Below are positions 11,053-24,150 of a stretch of 64,000 nt of DNA, piece after piece. A model generated the notes under the pieces. The model was not told the DNA's origin. It saw nothing but the letters and a program-made list of their open reading frames with translations, and searched no databases. The DNA comes from Camillea tinctor (lineage: Eukaryota; Ascomycota; Sordariomycetes; Xylariales; Xylariaceae): NCBI GenBank assembly GCA_022578605.1, contig MU394132.1, positions 1 to 64,000 on the forward strand. The letters are read 5' to 3'. Numbering within the stretch: the stretch's first letter is position 1; each line of letters starts with the position of its first letter. The position numbers were made by a program, and so were the translations under genes.

Positions 11053-14000
11053 ATGGCCGGTCCACCCAAAGAGAAGAAACAACAGTCTTTGACCAGTTTC
11101 TTTACCCCAAAGACCGTCAATGGACTTGCTGCATCTGTGCAAAAGTCCCAAAATCAGAGTCAGAGCCAAGATGGCAAGGAGACCTCTCGCAAGCGACCCC
11201 TAGCCGAAGATACCGATAATGGCAACAACACACCCAAGAGGAAGAGATCCAAGACCGATCTTCGAGCTGATGACGATGCTGAGATCAAGTCAGCCAGATC
11301 CTCGCCACCCGCGAGCCCCGGCAAACCCGCTGGCAAGCCTGGTGTCCGGACAGAGCGCTACCGTTACGAAGGGTCGAGCGCGCCGAGAGACAAGGAGGCC
11401 GAATCTATCCAGGACGAGCAGTTGGAGGATGAACGGGGGAAAAGGAGAAAGGAGGAGCTGCATCGCAAGTTTGTTCAGAAGCTCGGTCGCCCCGATAGCA
11501 TAATCGGAAGACGAAGCCTCCACGTCGACGATGACGCTGCAAATCTCGACAATGAAGATGGCGAAGATGCTGAGGAGGAGGAACCACCGGCGAACACGAA
11601 AGCCAAGAAGAAGGGCTCGAAGTCGGGCAAGCTCACTCCCATGGAGATCCAGTATTTAGATATCAAGAGAAAGCATATGGATACCATATTGATTGTCGAA
11701 GTTGGCTACAAGTTCAAGTTCTTCGGCGAAGACGCCCGCATCGCCGCCAAGGAACTGAGCATAGTCTGTATACCGGGCAAGTTCCGATACGATGAGCACC
11801 CGTCTGAGGCACATCTCGATCGCTTCGCCTCCGCGAGCATCCCTGTGCATCGGTTGCCAGTCCACGCCAAGCGCTTGGTGGCGGCTGGTCACAAGGTGGG
11901 TGTCGTTCGACAGATCGAGACCGCGGCGTTGAAGAAAGTGGGGGACAACAGAAATGCACCCTTTACGAGGAAGCTCACGAACGTGTACACCAAAGGCACC
12001 TACATTGACGAAATTGACGACTTCAACCAGCAGTCGGACTCGGGTTCACCGTCAGGCGGGTACCTACTCTGCATCACTGAGTCGAAAGCCAAGGGCTGGG
12101 GAACGGATGAGAAGGTCGATGTAGGCATCATTGCCGTACAGCCCGCAACGGGTGATATCATCTACGATAATTTCGAGGACGAGTTCATGAGGAGTGAAAT
12201 CGAGACGAGGCTTCTGCATATCTCGCCGTGCGAGTTCCTCATCGTCGGCGAACTGTCAAAAGCCACTGATAAACTCATACAGCATCTCTCTGGCAGCTCT
12301 ACCAACGTCTTCGGTGACAGGAGCAGAGTAGAGAGGATCCCTAAGAGCAAGACGATAGCAGCTGAGGCGTATTCGCACGTTGCGCAATTCTACTCGAACA
12401 AGCTAAAAGAAAACGAAGGCAACGAGCAAGCCAGCGCGCTTCTGGACAAAGTGCTGAAACTACCGGAGCCTGTCACCATATGCCTTTCCTCCATGATCAA
12501 CCACCTAAAGGAGTATGGTCTCGAACACATATTTGATCTGACCAAGTACTTCCAGTCGTTCAGCGCCCGCCAGCATATGCTCATCAACGGTACCACGTTA
12601 GAGAGCTTAGAAGTATACCGCAACCAGACCGACCACTCCGAGAAAGGCAGTCTGTTCTGGGCCCTCGACAAGACGCTGACGCGTTTCGGCCAGCGGCTTC
12701 TGCGCAAATGGATTGGTCGTCCCCTCTTAGACAAGGAGAGGCTGGAGGAGCGCGTATCCGCCGTTGAGGAGCTCCTCGAGAACACCTCCACCTCCAAGGT
12801 CGATCAGCTCGAGCATCTCCTGAAGAACACCAAGACGGATCTCGAGCGGAGCCTGGTCCGCATATACTACGGCAAGTGCACGCGACCGGAGCTCCTAGCC
12901 GTGCTCCAGACGCTGCAGAAGATCGCGATGCAGTTCTCGCGTGTTAGCTCCCCCGCTGACGCCGACTTCAAGTCACCCGCCATCGCGAACGCGATCGCCT
13001 CGCTCCCCCGCATCCTGCCCATCGTGGTCTCCTACCTCGAGCGCATCAATCCCGAGGCGGCACGCCGCGATGATAAGTACACCTTCTTCCGCGAGACCGA
13101 GGAGACGGAAGCCATCACGGACCACAAGGTGGGCATCGCCTGGGTAGAGCAGGAGCTCGATGAGCACCGGGAGAAAGCCGCCGCCAAGCTGGGCAAGAAG
13201 TCGCCCGTCGCCTACGTCGCCGTCGCCGGCATCGAGTACCTAATCGAGGTGCCCAACGGCGACCTCAAGCGCGTGCCCGCGTCCTGGGTCAAGGTCAGCG
13301 GCACCAAGAAGCTCTCGCGCTTCCATACGCCCGAGGTCGTGCGTCTGCTGTCCGAGCGCGACCAGCACAAGGAGGCCCTCTCCGCCGCCTGCGACGCCGC
13401 CTTCGCCGACCTCCTCCGCGCCGTCGCCTCCGACTACCAGCCCCTCCGCGACGCCGTCTCCTCCCTCGCCACCCTCGACTGCCTCCTCTCGCTCTCCAAG
13501 GTCGCCGCCCTCCCCGGCTACACCAAACCCTCCTTCCTCCCCGCCGACCACCCCCCCACCATCTCCGTCTCCGCCGGCCGCCACCCCATCGCCGAGCAAA
13601 CCCTCTCCACCTCCTACATCCCCTTCAGCACCTCCCTCTCCTCGCCCTCCCCCCTCGCGCACCTCATCACCGGCCCCAACATGGGCGGCAAATCCTCCTT
13701 CGTCCGTGCCGTCGCTTTGCTCGTGCTCCTCGCCCAGATCGGCTCGTACGTGCCCGCCGACGGCCTCACCCTGACCCTCGCCGACGCGATCCACACGCGC
13801 ATGGGTGCGCGCGACAACCTCTTCGCGGGGGAGAGCACCTTCATGGTCGAAGTCTCCGAGACGGCGCGGATCCTGCGCGCCGCCACGCCGCGCAGCCTCG
13901 TCGTCCTCGACGAGCTCGGCCGCGGCACCAGCACCCACGACGGCGCCGCCATCGCCGCCGCCGTCCTGCGCCACGTCGTCGAGGACGCCCGCTGCCTCAC

Positions 14001-14421
14001 CCTCTTCATCACCCACTACCAGAGCCTCGCCCGCGTCGCCGACGGCATCCCCGGCGCCCGCTGCCGCAACCTGCACATGCGCTTCACCGCCACCAAGAGC
14101 AAGCAGCACCGCCGAGGGGACGATGCTATGGATACCCGGGAGGATAATGAAGAGGCGGAAGAAGAACTAGACGGCGACGAGGAGATCACGTTCCTGTACG
14201 AGGTGGGCGAGGGCGTCGCGCACCGGTCCTACGGTCTCAACGTCGCGCGGCTGGCTCGCATCCCGCGCAAGGTGCTAGACGTCGCGGCGCGCAAGTCGCG
14301 GGAGCTCGAGGACGAGATCAAAAAGCGGCGCCTGGCGGGTGCTGCGAAGCTCTTGGCAGACGTCTTCGAACATGGACCAGACCAACTCGATAACCTTATA
14401 TCCAGCATCGAGCAGCTATGA
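11053..14421 (+). CDS. MSH3: DNA mismatch repair protein Msh3 (MutS homologue 3)
   Basis: Single exon, 1122 aa, within the normal size for fungal MSH3. Residues 10-17 (QQSLTSFF) form a PCNA-interacting PIP box, followed by a charged, disordered region with basic nuclear-localisation-like clusters. The MutS mismatch-binding domain begins near residue 195 with the MSH3-typical [14 protein letters not shown] segment, then come the connector, lever and clamp domains. The ATPase has Walker A GPNMGGKS at 874-881 and Walker [11 protein letters not shown] with Asp953 and Glu954, followed by the C-terminal helix-turn-helix dimerisation part. Msh3 pairs with Msh2 (MutS-beta) in the nucleus to bind insertion/deletion loops. 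The 3' half is much richer in C-ending codons than the 5' half, which produces long spurious antisense open frames. Two ACGCGT boxes upstream suggest G1/S control. Confidence 0.97.
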   Translation: MAGPPKEKKQQSLTSFFTPKTVNGLAASVQKSQNQSQSQDGKETSRKRPLAEDTDNGNNTPKRKRSKTDLRADDDAEIKSARSSPPASPGKPAGKPGVRTERYRYEGSSAPRDKEAESIQDEQLEDERGKRRKEELHRKFVQKLGRPDSIIGRRSLHVDDDAANLDNEDGEDAEEEEPPANTKAKKKGSKSGKLTPMEIQYLDIKRKHMDTILIVEVGYKFKFFGEDARIAAKELSIVCIPGKFRYDEHPSEAHLDRFASASIPVHRLPVHAKRLVAAGHKVGVVRQIETAALKKVGDNRNAPFTRKLTNVYTKGTYIDEIDDFNQQSDSGSPSGGYLLCITESKAKGWGTDEKVDVGIIAVQPATGDIIYDNFEDEFMRSEIETRLLHISPCEFLIVGELSKATDKLIQHLSGSSTNVFGDRSRVERIPKSKTIAAEAYSHVAQFYSNKLKENEGNEQASALLDKVLKLPEPVTICLSSMINHLKEYGLEHIFDLTKYFQSFSARQHMLINGTTLESLEVYRNQTDHSEKGSLFWALDKTLTRFGQRLLRKWIGRPLLDKERLEERVSAVEELLENTSTSKVDQLEHLLKNTKTDLERSLVRIYYGKCTRPELLAVLQTLQKIAMQFSRVSSPADADFKSPAIANAIASLPRILPIVVSYLERINPEAARRDDKYTFFRETEETEAITDHKVGIAWVEQELDEHREKAAAKLGKKSPVAYVAVAGIEYLIEVPNGDLKRVPASWVKVSGTKKLSRFHTPEVVRLLSERDQHKEALSAACDAAFADLLRAVASDYQPLRDAVSSLATLDCLLSLSKVAALPGYTKPSFLPADHPPTISVSAGRHPIAEQTLSTSYIPFSTSLSSPSPLAHLITGPNMGGKSSFVRAVALLVLLAQIGSYVPADGLTLTLADAIHTRMGARDNLFAGESTFMVEVSETARILRAATPRSLVVLDELGRGTSTHDGAAIAAAVLRHVVEDARCLTLFITHYQSLARVADGIPGARCRNLHMRFTATKSKQHRRGDDAMDTREDNEEAEEELDGDEEITFLYEVGEGVAHRSYGLNVARLARIPRKVLDVAARKSRELEDEIKKRRLAGAAKLLADVFEHGPDQLDNLISSIEQL

Positions 14422-15361
14422 TATTCATGTTTTAGTACACTAGAATTTTTTAAGGGACGTTTAAAAACAAAGGCACAGGGATTAGAAATGTGTAGTATAA
14501 TGGCAGAAAAAAAAACCGGAACAATTGGGAATAAAAGTATGTAATTGCTCTCTAACTGGAACGCGCCGCAATCTATGTAAGAGCTTCCTCGACTAATATA
14601 CAGGCAAGCGCCTCTCTCCATGTGCGCATATAAAGAAACTTTTCCTCGAAGATGCAAACTATAATAATCCGTTTCCCTGAACTAAGAATCGCAGTGATCG
14701 TCAAATGAACCCCATCATGCTTTTCTAGATGCCTCCACTCAATAGTATCGATAGAATCTCGTGCCCTCGTGGGCGATTCTAATCATTTGAGTTAAGGGGT
14801 AGAGAAGATTCTTGGGGATCCTGCCCACCACTAATCACCGTGTCTCGTTTGGGAATCATCGAGAGAGAAAAGGTGAAATAAGAAAAAGGCCGTGGCCGTA
14901 ACAATGAAACGAAAAGATGTCACATGGTATCGTGACTTGGCATGCAGAAAATCAACCACCATCCGTAAGAAACGATTCGGAAGTGGAACGCGATGTTGGC
15001 AGAAAGAAAGCAACTTCTGTTCCCCTATATTCACCTTCGGATATCTCAAGCCTTTGTATGACGTCTAGGAGTATGTTGAAGAAAATGCTTAGCCTAGTGG
15101 TTGTCAATTTGGCGTCATGGAGAAATCTGATAAGGACGAGGATGCTTGTACTCCTTGATATATATATCCAGGGGTATGATAGCTCCACCTATCAATAGAA
15201 TCATCATTGAAGGCAGTGTTGGTTGCAATTTGTTAAGAAAGAGTTAAGTATCCCTACCATGTATGAGGATAAAAGGGATTGCAAACTAGTTCGCAGTCAA
15301 CTTTGTTAAGAATTGTAATGTGGCTCTTAGTCCGGCGATGAGAATCGATACGTGATACCAT
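14422..15361. other. Intergenic region between convergent genes
   Basis: About 940 bp between the MSH3 stop and the stop of the minus-strand gene. It should contain the two 3' untranslated regions. Short open stretches on both strands have no protein-like features. Confidence 0.6.
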
Positions 15362-17529
15362 CTAAAGTCCAAACATGTCGCTACCATCTTGATTTCGATG
15401 GTAGTCCGTGTTATGCTGAGAAGAGAAGTTTAGGGTATTCAAACCCTCATGGCCATTAATGGGTTGGAATCCTCCCGTCGCCGGCTTCGGTTCTTCGTCA
15501 TATGGAGAGTACGTGCGAAATCCGAATCCATCTCGGGCTTGGACAAAGAGAGGGTTGTAGCTATTGTTCTCAATCGGGTCACCCGGCGCTTGTAAGTAAG
15601 GGTTGGATGATGCTGTGGGCGACTTCATCACAAGATGGTTGTTCTCTTTTCCAGCGTACAGAGATGAAGGGGATTTCTTGAGGCCAAGGGTCGGTGAGGC
15701 GAAAGCCAAATTTGGGTTGCCTGGCCGTAATGCCAAACCTGGGAGGCGATCGTTTCTGCGAAGAGTAAGCTTCGCTGATGATGTATCAGACCAATTTGAC
15801 TCACTGCCGTCGTCTGTTTCGGTTGAGCGGGCTGTAGTGCTGCCCTGCGAGTCAGATGTCAACCAGTTGTCACCAGCGGCTGGCGCCAGAGGGTCCCAAC
15901 CTTCAGTGTCAATACCTGTTACAGTGCGGTAATAATCTGAATCTGGGTGCAACCCATGGTTATGCATTGGCAATTGGGACTGGCGGGTTGTCGAGGATCT
16001 TGTTACTCTCGTGGTTGGCATGTTATGGTGTAAGCTTGTCATATCAGTAGAGTGGGTTGCCCTTGAAGAACGAGTAGCACGGCTACCACGAGAGCCTCTT
16101 GTTTGCAGGCGTGAAGTACCGGTACCCCGGCGCTTCTTCAATGAGTTAGCAGTGTTCAAGCGAGCGCTACGGCGCTTTCGTCTCTTCATTTCGCTATCGT
16201 CTTCGTCTTCGTCCTGTTTTGACATGAGCAACTTTTCTAAGGAACCATTTCGGGTTTATCTTACCATGCTTCCATCAATAGAAGGTTCGTCATAGACGTC
16301 TCTAGATCTCTGATAGTCCAGGTTATAGTCCAGAACTTCTTCGCTGGTCGAGACTAATTCTGAGCTAACTTTCAGTCGTCGCAGCACAGCAGGGTCTTTA
16401 CGTTGGTTTCTCAACCTCCGTTGATCTTCTCGTGCGGCGTCGAATCCTCCCATTCCAGGGTAAACAATCCCTTTGAGAACCAGAGTTCCTGTGCCGTCCG
16501 CCGCAATCTCTAGAGCATCCTCAGAGGCAAATGGACTGTATAGATCCGAAGGCTCGTATTTTGAGTCATCCTCATCATCGTCATCGTCTAGAGCCACTAA
16601 AACATGTTGGTTAGTTCCAGAACATCGACAAGTCACTAGGGAGTTCAGATACAACATACTGTCAAAACTTCCTGATTGCCAAGTGCTCGGTGCCTTGACA
16701 CGACTGACTCTAAAATCAGCCTCCATGTCCATCTCATCTTTGATCTCAACCTGCTCTAAGTCTTCTCGACTGAGATATCGGTTTTTCTAAGGCCGGCAGT
16801 GGTTAGATATTTCTCTCAAATATGGTATGACATGATAAAGTAGGAGAAGACTTACACTGCTGCTAGCACGGCTGCCCCGGTTTCCACGGCCGCCACGGCT
16901 AGTCCGCCCACCTCGTCGTGTAGCCCTGCCACTTTGCACAATTCCCAGAGCTTGAATTCTACGCTGGGGTTGAGCACCGCGTTGGGCTCTTGCCGTCTTC
17001 CGGTGTCGTAGGAGGGTATTGATGTCATTTTCCTCAAACCATTGGTCAAACTCTGAGAGAGCGTAGGCAGCATCTGCATCAGTTTCACGTGAGATTGACA
17101 GTTGAAAGTAGTTATGCAAATGACCCTTTGAACTGACATGGGTCAGCAGATGGGATATATCCGAGAATGTAGAGTTCTTAGGACAAATGGAGCAGACGAG
17201 GGGGATATCGGCCGGCTGCCTCGAGTATGCTTGAGGTAGAGAAGCATCGGTCGCGGGTGTCCCTTGAAAGCTCCCAATGTGATCGTCGCCATTACCCGAT
17301 AAGGTGAATGAAGAATCAATGTCAGTGAAGGCCGCCATTGTCTAGATTGAAAGTTAGCATCAGCTGGGTGAAAACATAATATTCGCGGAGGTACAAATAA
17401 CGGCCGAAGCAATTCATTAGGGAATATCCTTACTTCTCGCGGTGGATTCATAAAAGACTGTTCAAAGTCAATTGAAATATGAAGTGATTGGAATTCGGTG
17501 ATGTCTATGTCGCGTCGGGTGGAAGACAT
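15362..17529 (-). CDS. Uncharacterised protein with zinc-finger-like motif and RG-rich segments
   Basis: Five exons on the minus strand: 17529-17434, 17341-16856, 16786-16660, 16596-16265, and about 16213-15362 (an AAG acceptor at 16232 is also in frame); about 630 aa. The first, short exon is supported by a GTAAGG donor, a GCTAAC branch point and a phase-0 join just before an internal ATG at 17338. Visible parts: a CxxC...H...H...SKGH pattern at about residues 82-106 (C82, C85, H96, H100, H106), similar to U1/matrin-type or C2H2 zinc fingers; an Arg/Gly-rich stretch (RGGRTSRGGRG) near 175-190; an acidic run after the third intron; and a second basic Arg/Ser/Gly segment (TRGSRGSRATRSSR) in the last exon. 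This composition suggests a nuclear nucleic-acid-binding protein. I do not recognise the family, and the function is unknown. It converges with MSH3. Confidence 0.75.
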
Positions 17530-20500
17530 GCGTCTCGATGTTTCGGGTTGTCAGTCTGTCCAAGGTCTAATCGACCGTTGCTATGTTTAGCGTTCTAGTT
17601 GGGTTGACAAGATTCCGAAGTCTCTTGTAATATATCTAGAGCCCTTAAAAAAACTGTGCTGAATCATGCAAGACTGCAAGATCTAGGTCTTGCTGGTGTT
17701 GGGTCCGACGGTGCCTTAGTCGACTCGGTACGAAGCCCGAAAGTTGTCAACCTGTCAAAACGGAGGTTATGAGATAGAATTTTCGGCAATTTAACGTGTG
17801 GAACTGTAAATATTCATGGTCAGCTATTATCTTTTTTTTTTTCGCTACAAATTGGCAGATAGAAATATGAGTTCATCAACATCTGCTAATAAGGAGGAGG
17901 TATGGCCAAGTCTTAATGCTAGTGATTTCAAGACTTGTTCAAAGGTAAGTGAGTTTGGAAGAGATCATGCAGTGAGGTAAGAGGATTAATTGATGCGTGC
18001 AAGTAAGAGACGAGCAATGGAAACTTGGTGTTTGGGTAGAAAGACTGAAGTGCAATCCCATGAGGAGCGGGTGAAAGGTCAGGTAGGGGAAAGGGGGGGT
18101 GGGGTGATAGTAAGTTGTAGTCAAGTGCCAATTGTGCGAACTTGAAAATTTGGGTGATTCGTAAAAATTGGTGTTGTAAGGCAGTGTGTGTGCTTGGATG
18201 AAGGCAATGATGAGAGGATCTGAAGTTTGGACGATCCAAAGAGACCCGACAGGACCTGCTCAACCTCGCCTGTAGAAAAATACAATGATAAAGGTGATCT
18301 TGACGATAATGGTGTAAAAAAATAAAATCACCGCCAACAGTCGATGTAGGAAAATGAACGTGTCGGTTGGTTAGGAAGGTCAGGGTAGTGTAGAGCAAGG
18401 GCATGAAAAGTCCTAATATGAGGATAATTGGGAGCTAGCAATTATCTTACCTCGCCAGTGATTTGGATCGATGGTGATCAAGATGGTAGAAAAGGTGCAA
18501 TGGAGATAGTACCAATCGACCGGGGGGTCCACGAGTGAGTGGTTGCTGACCTTGTCACAGAAGGTATCAATTGCTTGAGATGATTTGTAGAGATCACCTC
18601 CGGTTGGTTGGTAGACGGGGTAGGAAGTAGAAATAGGAAGTAGCCTGAAGATGAGACAAGACTGGGGAGAGGATGGAGAGTAAAGGATGAAGGGTAGTGG
18701 TATGTAGATGGGTGGGGGATGGAATGTACAGAGAGGTGAGGTGCGGAGGGTGTAGATCGAAGGTGGCACCTGAACTGATGAACTTGAACTCGGTTGATAA
18801 TCAAGATGGAGGGGAAAGGTCAGCAGGATCGAATAATACGCTGAGGGCAGCTGGCAAGCTGGCGAGCCGACAATCTCTGAAACAGTCGTCCTTCCCTAAA
18901 AAGGAAATCTTTTGTCTTATTTTTTTTTCTGGCAGTTACCCTCGACGAGTTGCTCTTGTCTTCCCTAAAGAGGTACCTTGATAGTACTGTTACAAGGTTA
19001 TTATCCTGGTGGGTGCCGATTGTGGTTGCCGCAGTTGATGTTGGTGACTGGCTGGTGGATAGGTAAGTAGCGTATTCCTCACTCCTTAAGCTGGTGTAGA
19101 TAAATCGTGTACGTAGGTTTTTTGTAGATTTAGAAGTCTGTGGTAAGGAACATAATTTCGAGGTAGAGGCCAGGTTCTTATATGCAGGACCAAGTACCCA
19201 AGGTTTTCATAATCCCTTTGTTATCCAGGTAAGAGAAGGAAGAATATAATTGTTCTCACAATGGCTCGATTGCTTCATTGCTTATTATTCCACCCTCTTT
19301 TCCCCATATATGTTTGGTGCCTTGATAAGGAGGCTGTCGAAGTTGGCCGTGTATAGCGTCAAGAGGAACATAGACGGTCGAGTGGTGGTGATGGTAGGCA
19401 AAGGGGGTGGGGAGGGGGGGTTGGGCCATTGAAAGGGGAGAAAGGGGGGTTGCAGTCAGTTAGGAAGTCACTTCCTTTGATGACAGTAGCCCTTGCCTTG
19501 TATAGCCTTAATAGTTGCAAATGTGTAAGTAGTACTTCAATAAGTACTTGTCCACATGTACCTGTCCACATATACGCTAAGTACGTAGGTTGTCACAACT
19601 TGTATGATACCTCAGATACCTTGGGATGTAGGTAGAGAGTGTGTGAAGCAACGACATGCATGATGCTGGTATCTCTTGATGCAGCCTGCAGTATTGTATA
19701 AGTCCCAGAACCCATTTCATAAAATGGGAAGAAATCAATGTATCGTTCCTATTTCTTCTTCCAAATTATAAAGTTGGCGACTAAGTGCTGTAATAGCAAA
19801 TAGTATTGAGATAAGAGAAATCGGCGCTCTGGCTATTCCCAGGATGAAGAAATATTTTGATCAACTGTCCTGGATGTGAAAATAGCAGCAATAATATCAT
19901 GTACCCTTGTGTTAAGCCATGACACAGCTGCACCAGTGTGTGTGTGGTGTGTGAATAGACCATCGTGACTGGGTAGCAAAGACAACGTCAAAGCGACAGC
20001 AACATGCAGTCTTCCCGTGATAGCTTGTAGAAGCTCTCTTCCGAAAGGCCTATGATCATTAAATTAGCAACTTAAAATACATATAGGGAAAGCTTTCAAC
20101 TTCACTTGAGAAATAGGCTTAAGAGACAACCCTGCCCCTTCATACTGCTAAGAAAGGTTGTGACAAGTTATTGCTGGCTGGGCACGATGATGGTTGAATA
20201 GAGACTATGGAAGAGAAGATGCAGAAAAGATTTTTTTTTTGATTATTTTGTAAAAGAAAGAAAATAAAGATTGCGTGTCCAAATCTTCAAAGCGGTTTGC
20301 CCACAGCTTCTTAGAGGAATGGGAAGGAACACGGTTAGCATAGCGAGCTTAACTATATCATAAAAGGCAACAGTGATGAATCATATCTGTCACTTGAGCA
20401 AACTGCCCAAGGGGAACATCGGATGAACAGAGCCATAGATGCTTAAAAGATAGCTAAAGCGCCAGGGTCCAACAGTTTAGGGGAAACGAACCCCTATAAG

Positions 20501-22600
20501 TGTGATTCATTAAGTCCTTCAGCTTCTGATGGTAAAATAGTATGCCCAAGTCAGGTAAAACACTTACAACTGTTTCGTACTTGAGAATCAAATACAATAC
20601 GCCTTCTGGGGTAAAGGGAAGGGGAAAGGGGCTGAAGTCGGATTAAGAAAAGATAAAGTAGTCGGTAGCCGTGTAGGTGCTATGCAGCATTAATCCCATG
20701 GAATGAGTATATATAGAACCCTAGTATTGAAAATGTGAATGAAAGCCATAGCAGCATAGCTCTTGTACTTAATCGCTAAACTGTGTTCATGTTTCTAGTC
20801 ACTCTCTCCGTGATTGAAGGAGAATACTTCAATAGTGGCTTAGTTCTATATCACTTAGTAACAGAAAAAGCTACCCTAGTATACCACAAGGTGAAGAATA
20901 AGAGACTAAGATATGCCAGCTTTATCAACAGCATCTCTGCCTCTAAAGATACTTACGCTCAAGTCGGGTTGTAAAGTATGGCATATAGTGAGAGCGTGAA
21001 ATGGTTAGAGTAGTTGAACTGATTGGATATATAAGGATATAATCACTACGTAGGTAACTATGCAAGATAAGTAGACTTTCATAGATACATATATCGGTTG
21101 TTTACTCGTGCTCTCTCAATTTGAACTGGGATTAATATTCTGGGTGCCTTAATCTTCCTCGACGTATTAGGTTGACTATTTGAATATAAGGTACCATAGT
21201 CGAAATACTTATAGTCACTCCTAAACATGAGGAGGACCAAAACTCTTTTCTCTCACATGGTCACGCATGCCCATTTCCCTACAGCTTATTGGAGAAACTA
21301 GATGATATATATAGGGCATACAGAATATGGTAAAGTCGGGAACTGATACCCGCGTGCTGTAAAAGAGCAATCATCAGAGCTCAAATCAATCTGTTTGTGC
21401 GTCAGCTTGTGTTTGATTATTGATAGAGCATTAAACAAAGGACGAGCCAATTTATATCCACCATGAAAGCCTCGGGGCCTAGAAACGAGGAACGATAGTT
21501 ATGACTTTATCGTGACCGCCTAGCTGATGAGAAAGAAGGGGAAAAGGAACAATATCACTAACATTGATGCTCTTGGAGGAGACATACCATTGTGTAATAG
21601 CAATGGAGTCGTGATACTGAAGTGGGGAAAAGCTGCTAGTCGACTTGCCAAGACGAGCTATAGTTGATGTTGAACTTCTTGACATAGTTATTATCGTCTC
21701 TATGCTAGATTTCTATACATCTACGAAGATCATCTTACTGTCTTTCACTTTATATCCGTGAGATCATATAAGATTATCTTGGTCCCCGTGCAGCCGCATG
21801 CCCCCATCTATTCATCAATTGAGAAAGAGAGCTGAAGTTCCAAACAACTTTACCCCAGAATAATATTCCAGTCCCCTTCTGCTTATCTGTACATGCTAAC
21901 TGGAAGTAGTACGCAATACCGAACGAACCCCGTCCGATCCGGCACTGCGGACTAAGTATCTAAGGCGGGGTTGAATGATAGGCCAAGGTGCAGATCCTCT
22001 GTGCGATAAGGCGATGAGAACAGCGCCGGCGGGGATGCTTTGGCTGTCCAACCACGGCGTGCAGCCCCGCCGTAAACGGAAGCACTTACATAGTACTGAG
22101 TTTACTTGGCTACGCTTTATCGTCGTGGGTAGGTAAACTAGATATCCTGAAAACCTTAGGATTGCGGGATGGCTAAAAACTGTCATGATTATGAACTGTT
22201 TATAAAGGTTGTTCACTAATGATAACTCTCATCTTGAGCTTGATTCGTCAGATGATGACGATGAAGGGGGTAAATAAATAGGCACTGTCTAGGTCACCTA
22301 GAACATAAGCTCGTGATAGGTATTTTATCGCCGGACCTAGACTCCAGATGTATTCAATACCAACTACCCGCATAGCCTCCCTAACCTACCTAACAAGTCT
22401 GTATGTACCTTGCATAATCAGCAACTACCTATCTACACCGGCCGCCGACCGGAAACATCCAGATCTGCCCGAGCTCGGGATCGTTCGGTATGGCGTACTA
22501 GTGTAAGTTAAGTGGAAAGCGTAGGTACATGTAGTGTAGACGTGAAGTCGAGAGAGTTTTAAGGCGGCGATATGGCGACGATGATCACTCCGAGACGCTC
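17530..22600. other. Large gene desert (about 5 kb)
   Basis: No supportable gene. Open frames at 17928-18804 (minus) lie in a strand-biased CT-rich tract and read as Ser/Pro/His/Leu-rich nonsense; others up to 22216 are short and without domains. The part next to 17529 is probably the promoter and 5' leader of the zinc-finger-like gene. No tRNA-like A/B boxes and no transposon protein remnants were found by eye. Base composition is ordinary, unlike the RIP-like block at the left end. Confidence 0.6.
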
Positions 22601-22607
22601 TCAATCA

Positions 22608-22649
22608 TTAGTCACTAGTCACTGGCAGGCGAGTAGGGTATTATAAAAG
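22608..22649 (+). promoter_or_regulatory. Candidate promoter of the cupin gene: AP-1-like sites and TATA box
   Basis: TTAGTCA (22608-22614) immediately followed by CTAGTCA (22615-22621) resembles Yap1/AP-1-type response sites in tandem. A TATAAAAG box at 22642-22649 lies about 150 bp before the ATG at 22798. Spacing and strand fit this gene. Binding by an AP-1 factor is inferred. Confidence 0.45.
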
Positions 22650-22797
22650 GGTGTCTCATGCCATCTACCCTAAGACTACTATATTCTCTCTTCCATCGAA
22701 TATCACCGTGTTACCAGCCATAAGTTTCCCAGTGCCTATCTCGGATAGAATACTTATCATACGTCCAACCTAAACTGCCAACTTCGATATTCCGTTT

Positions 22798-23299
22798 ATG
22801 GGTTCTATAATCAGCAAAGCCAAATCCAAGATGAGCTCCGAGACTGCTTCCGGCCCCGTGCCTTTCACCCACTACGCCAAGGCCTCGAGCGTAAAGCCTC
22901 CTCTAATCGCCAACGAGAACGCCTTCCTAGGGGATGTATCCTGCTCGTAAGCAAGCCTCCATTCCCATCCGCTACTCCCCCAACCACCCATTTCATAAAA
23001 AAAGGAAGATGAAGAGAAATACTAACCCTTCCAAAACCCCCAGCACCGACGCCGCCAAGCCCATATCCGCAGGCTTCTACCGCCTGGAGAAGGGCACGCC
23101 GCTAGTATACGAGTACCACTACCACGAGATGAAGATCATCATCGACGGCAGCTTCGACATCAGCGACGAGGCCGGCAACAAGGTGCACGCCGTGCCCGGG
23201 GACGTGCTATACTTCCCCGCCGGCTCCAAGATCACCTTTACGACCGACGACTTCGGCCTGGGCTTCTACACCGGCCAGAGACCTCGTGACACGGCGTAA
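22798..23299 (+). CDS. Small cupin protein (EutQ-like, ethanolamine utilisation type)
   Basis: Two exons, 22798-22946 and 23044-23299, phase-2 join; 134 aa. The intron has a GTAAGC donor, a perfect TACTAAC branch point and a CAG acceptor. After a 40-residue lead, the sequence from about residue 55 reads as a single cupin barrel: PISAGFYRLEKGTP, then the metal-site region HYHEMKIIIDG, then PGDVLYFPAGSKITF, ending in GFYTGQRP. This matches the widespread fungal cupins annotated as EutQ-like. The substrate is unknown; the family is used as sugar/organic-acid binding or lyase-like proteins, so any enzymatic role is open. No signal peptide, so probably cytosolic. Stands alone in a gene-poor stretch. 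Confidence 0.85.
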
Positions 23300-24150
23300 A
23301 AAGGGGGAAGGGGGTGTTACTCTCTGGAAGTGTGTATGTGTGCGAAGGGGAAAGGAAAGGATAACTAAAGAACATCAATATTTTGTTCAAATCTGTACGA
23401 GGGGCTAAAGAAGATGGGAGAGAGGAGGAAGAATAGCCGGAGCAGCTATGGGAAACTTGTGCTTGTATATACGGAATACTAAAGGATCAATGGATATTTG
23501 CATGCAACTTGCTTGTAGGATATACCCTCAAGGACGGTTATGAGCTTTATGCAAGCTTGCAGGATTGTGATAACCCATTTTATGTTCCTTTAATTCTTCA
23601 TATTCTAAAAGCTCTACTAGGATTTGTAACCCCCTACTTAAGCTTTAGTTTCCGTGGATTAAGTGATGATATATGTATTTTTTTCAACTTCTCATTCTAG
23701 CCTTGTCTAGTGCTTGGATAGATATATATGGATCATGACATGTTGAATTCATGGTAGTTCTCATGCTTTAGACGAGTACAAGATTAATAGTTGCTCCGTT
23801 TCAGCTTATCGTGATATAATATGTGGTTGCTACCCAATACCTCAAACCACGCTATCATTAGATTCAGGTAACCGGGACAGACAAGCACGCATGTTCAATC
23901 TACTCTTGCCTTGTATCCTATCTACTATCGGGAACAAGCTAGTAGGTTATTAGATGGCAAGAGGCAACTTCGTACGTTGATATAATAGCGGGTGTTAAGC
24001 TATGTGTATGCGACGGCTCTCTAGACCAGACATCTAGAGTTCCCTGCCCTTCTTCATGGTTGGGAATATCAAGGCCAATATCATGAAGTACTTGCAGAAC
24101 TAGTCGATACGACAAATACAGACCTATGATAGAGATGCTTTGGCACTATT
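23300..24150. other. Intergenic region between cupin and BET2 genes
   Basis: 850 bp holding the two 3' ends of convergent genes. Nothing else is visible. The open stretch at 23509-23700 has no protein-like features. Confidence 0.6.

Noticed and set aside
13240..14109. 289-codon antisense ORF over MSH3
   Set aside because: Gly/Glu/Asp/Val-rich shadow of the C-ending codons in the MSH3 ATPase region.
17928..18804. Minus-strand ORFs of 108-158 codons in the desert
   Set aside because: They lie in a CT-rich strand-biased tract, are Ser/Pro/His/Leu-rich, overlap in different frames, and resemble no family.
21896..22216. Possible tRNA or structured RNA in GC-richer DNA near 22.0 kb
   Set aside because: No convincing A/B box pair or cloverleaf could be drawn by eye.
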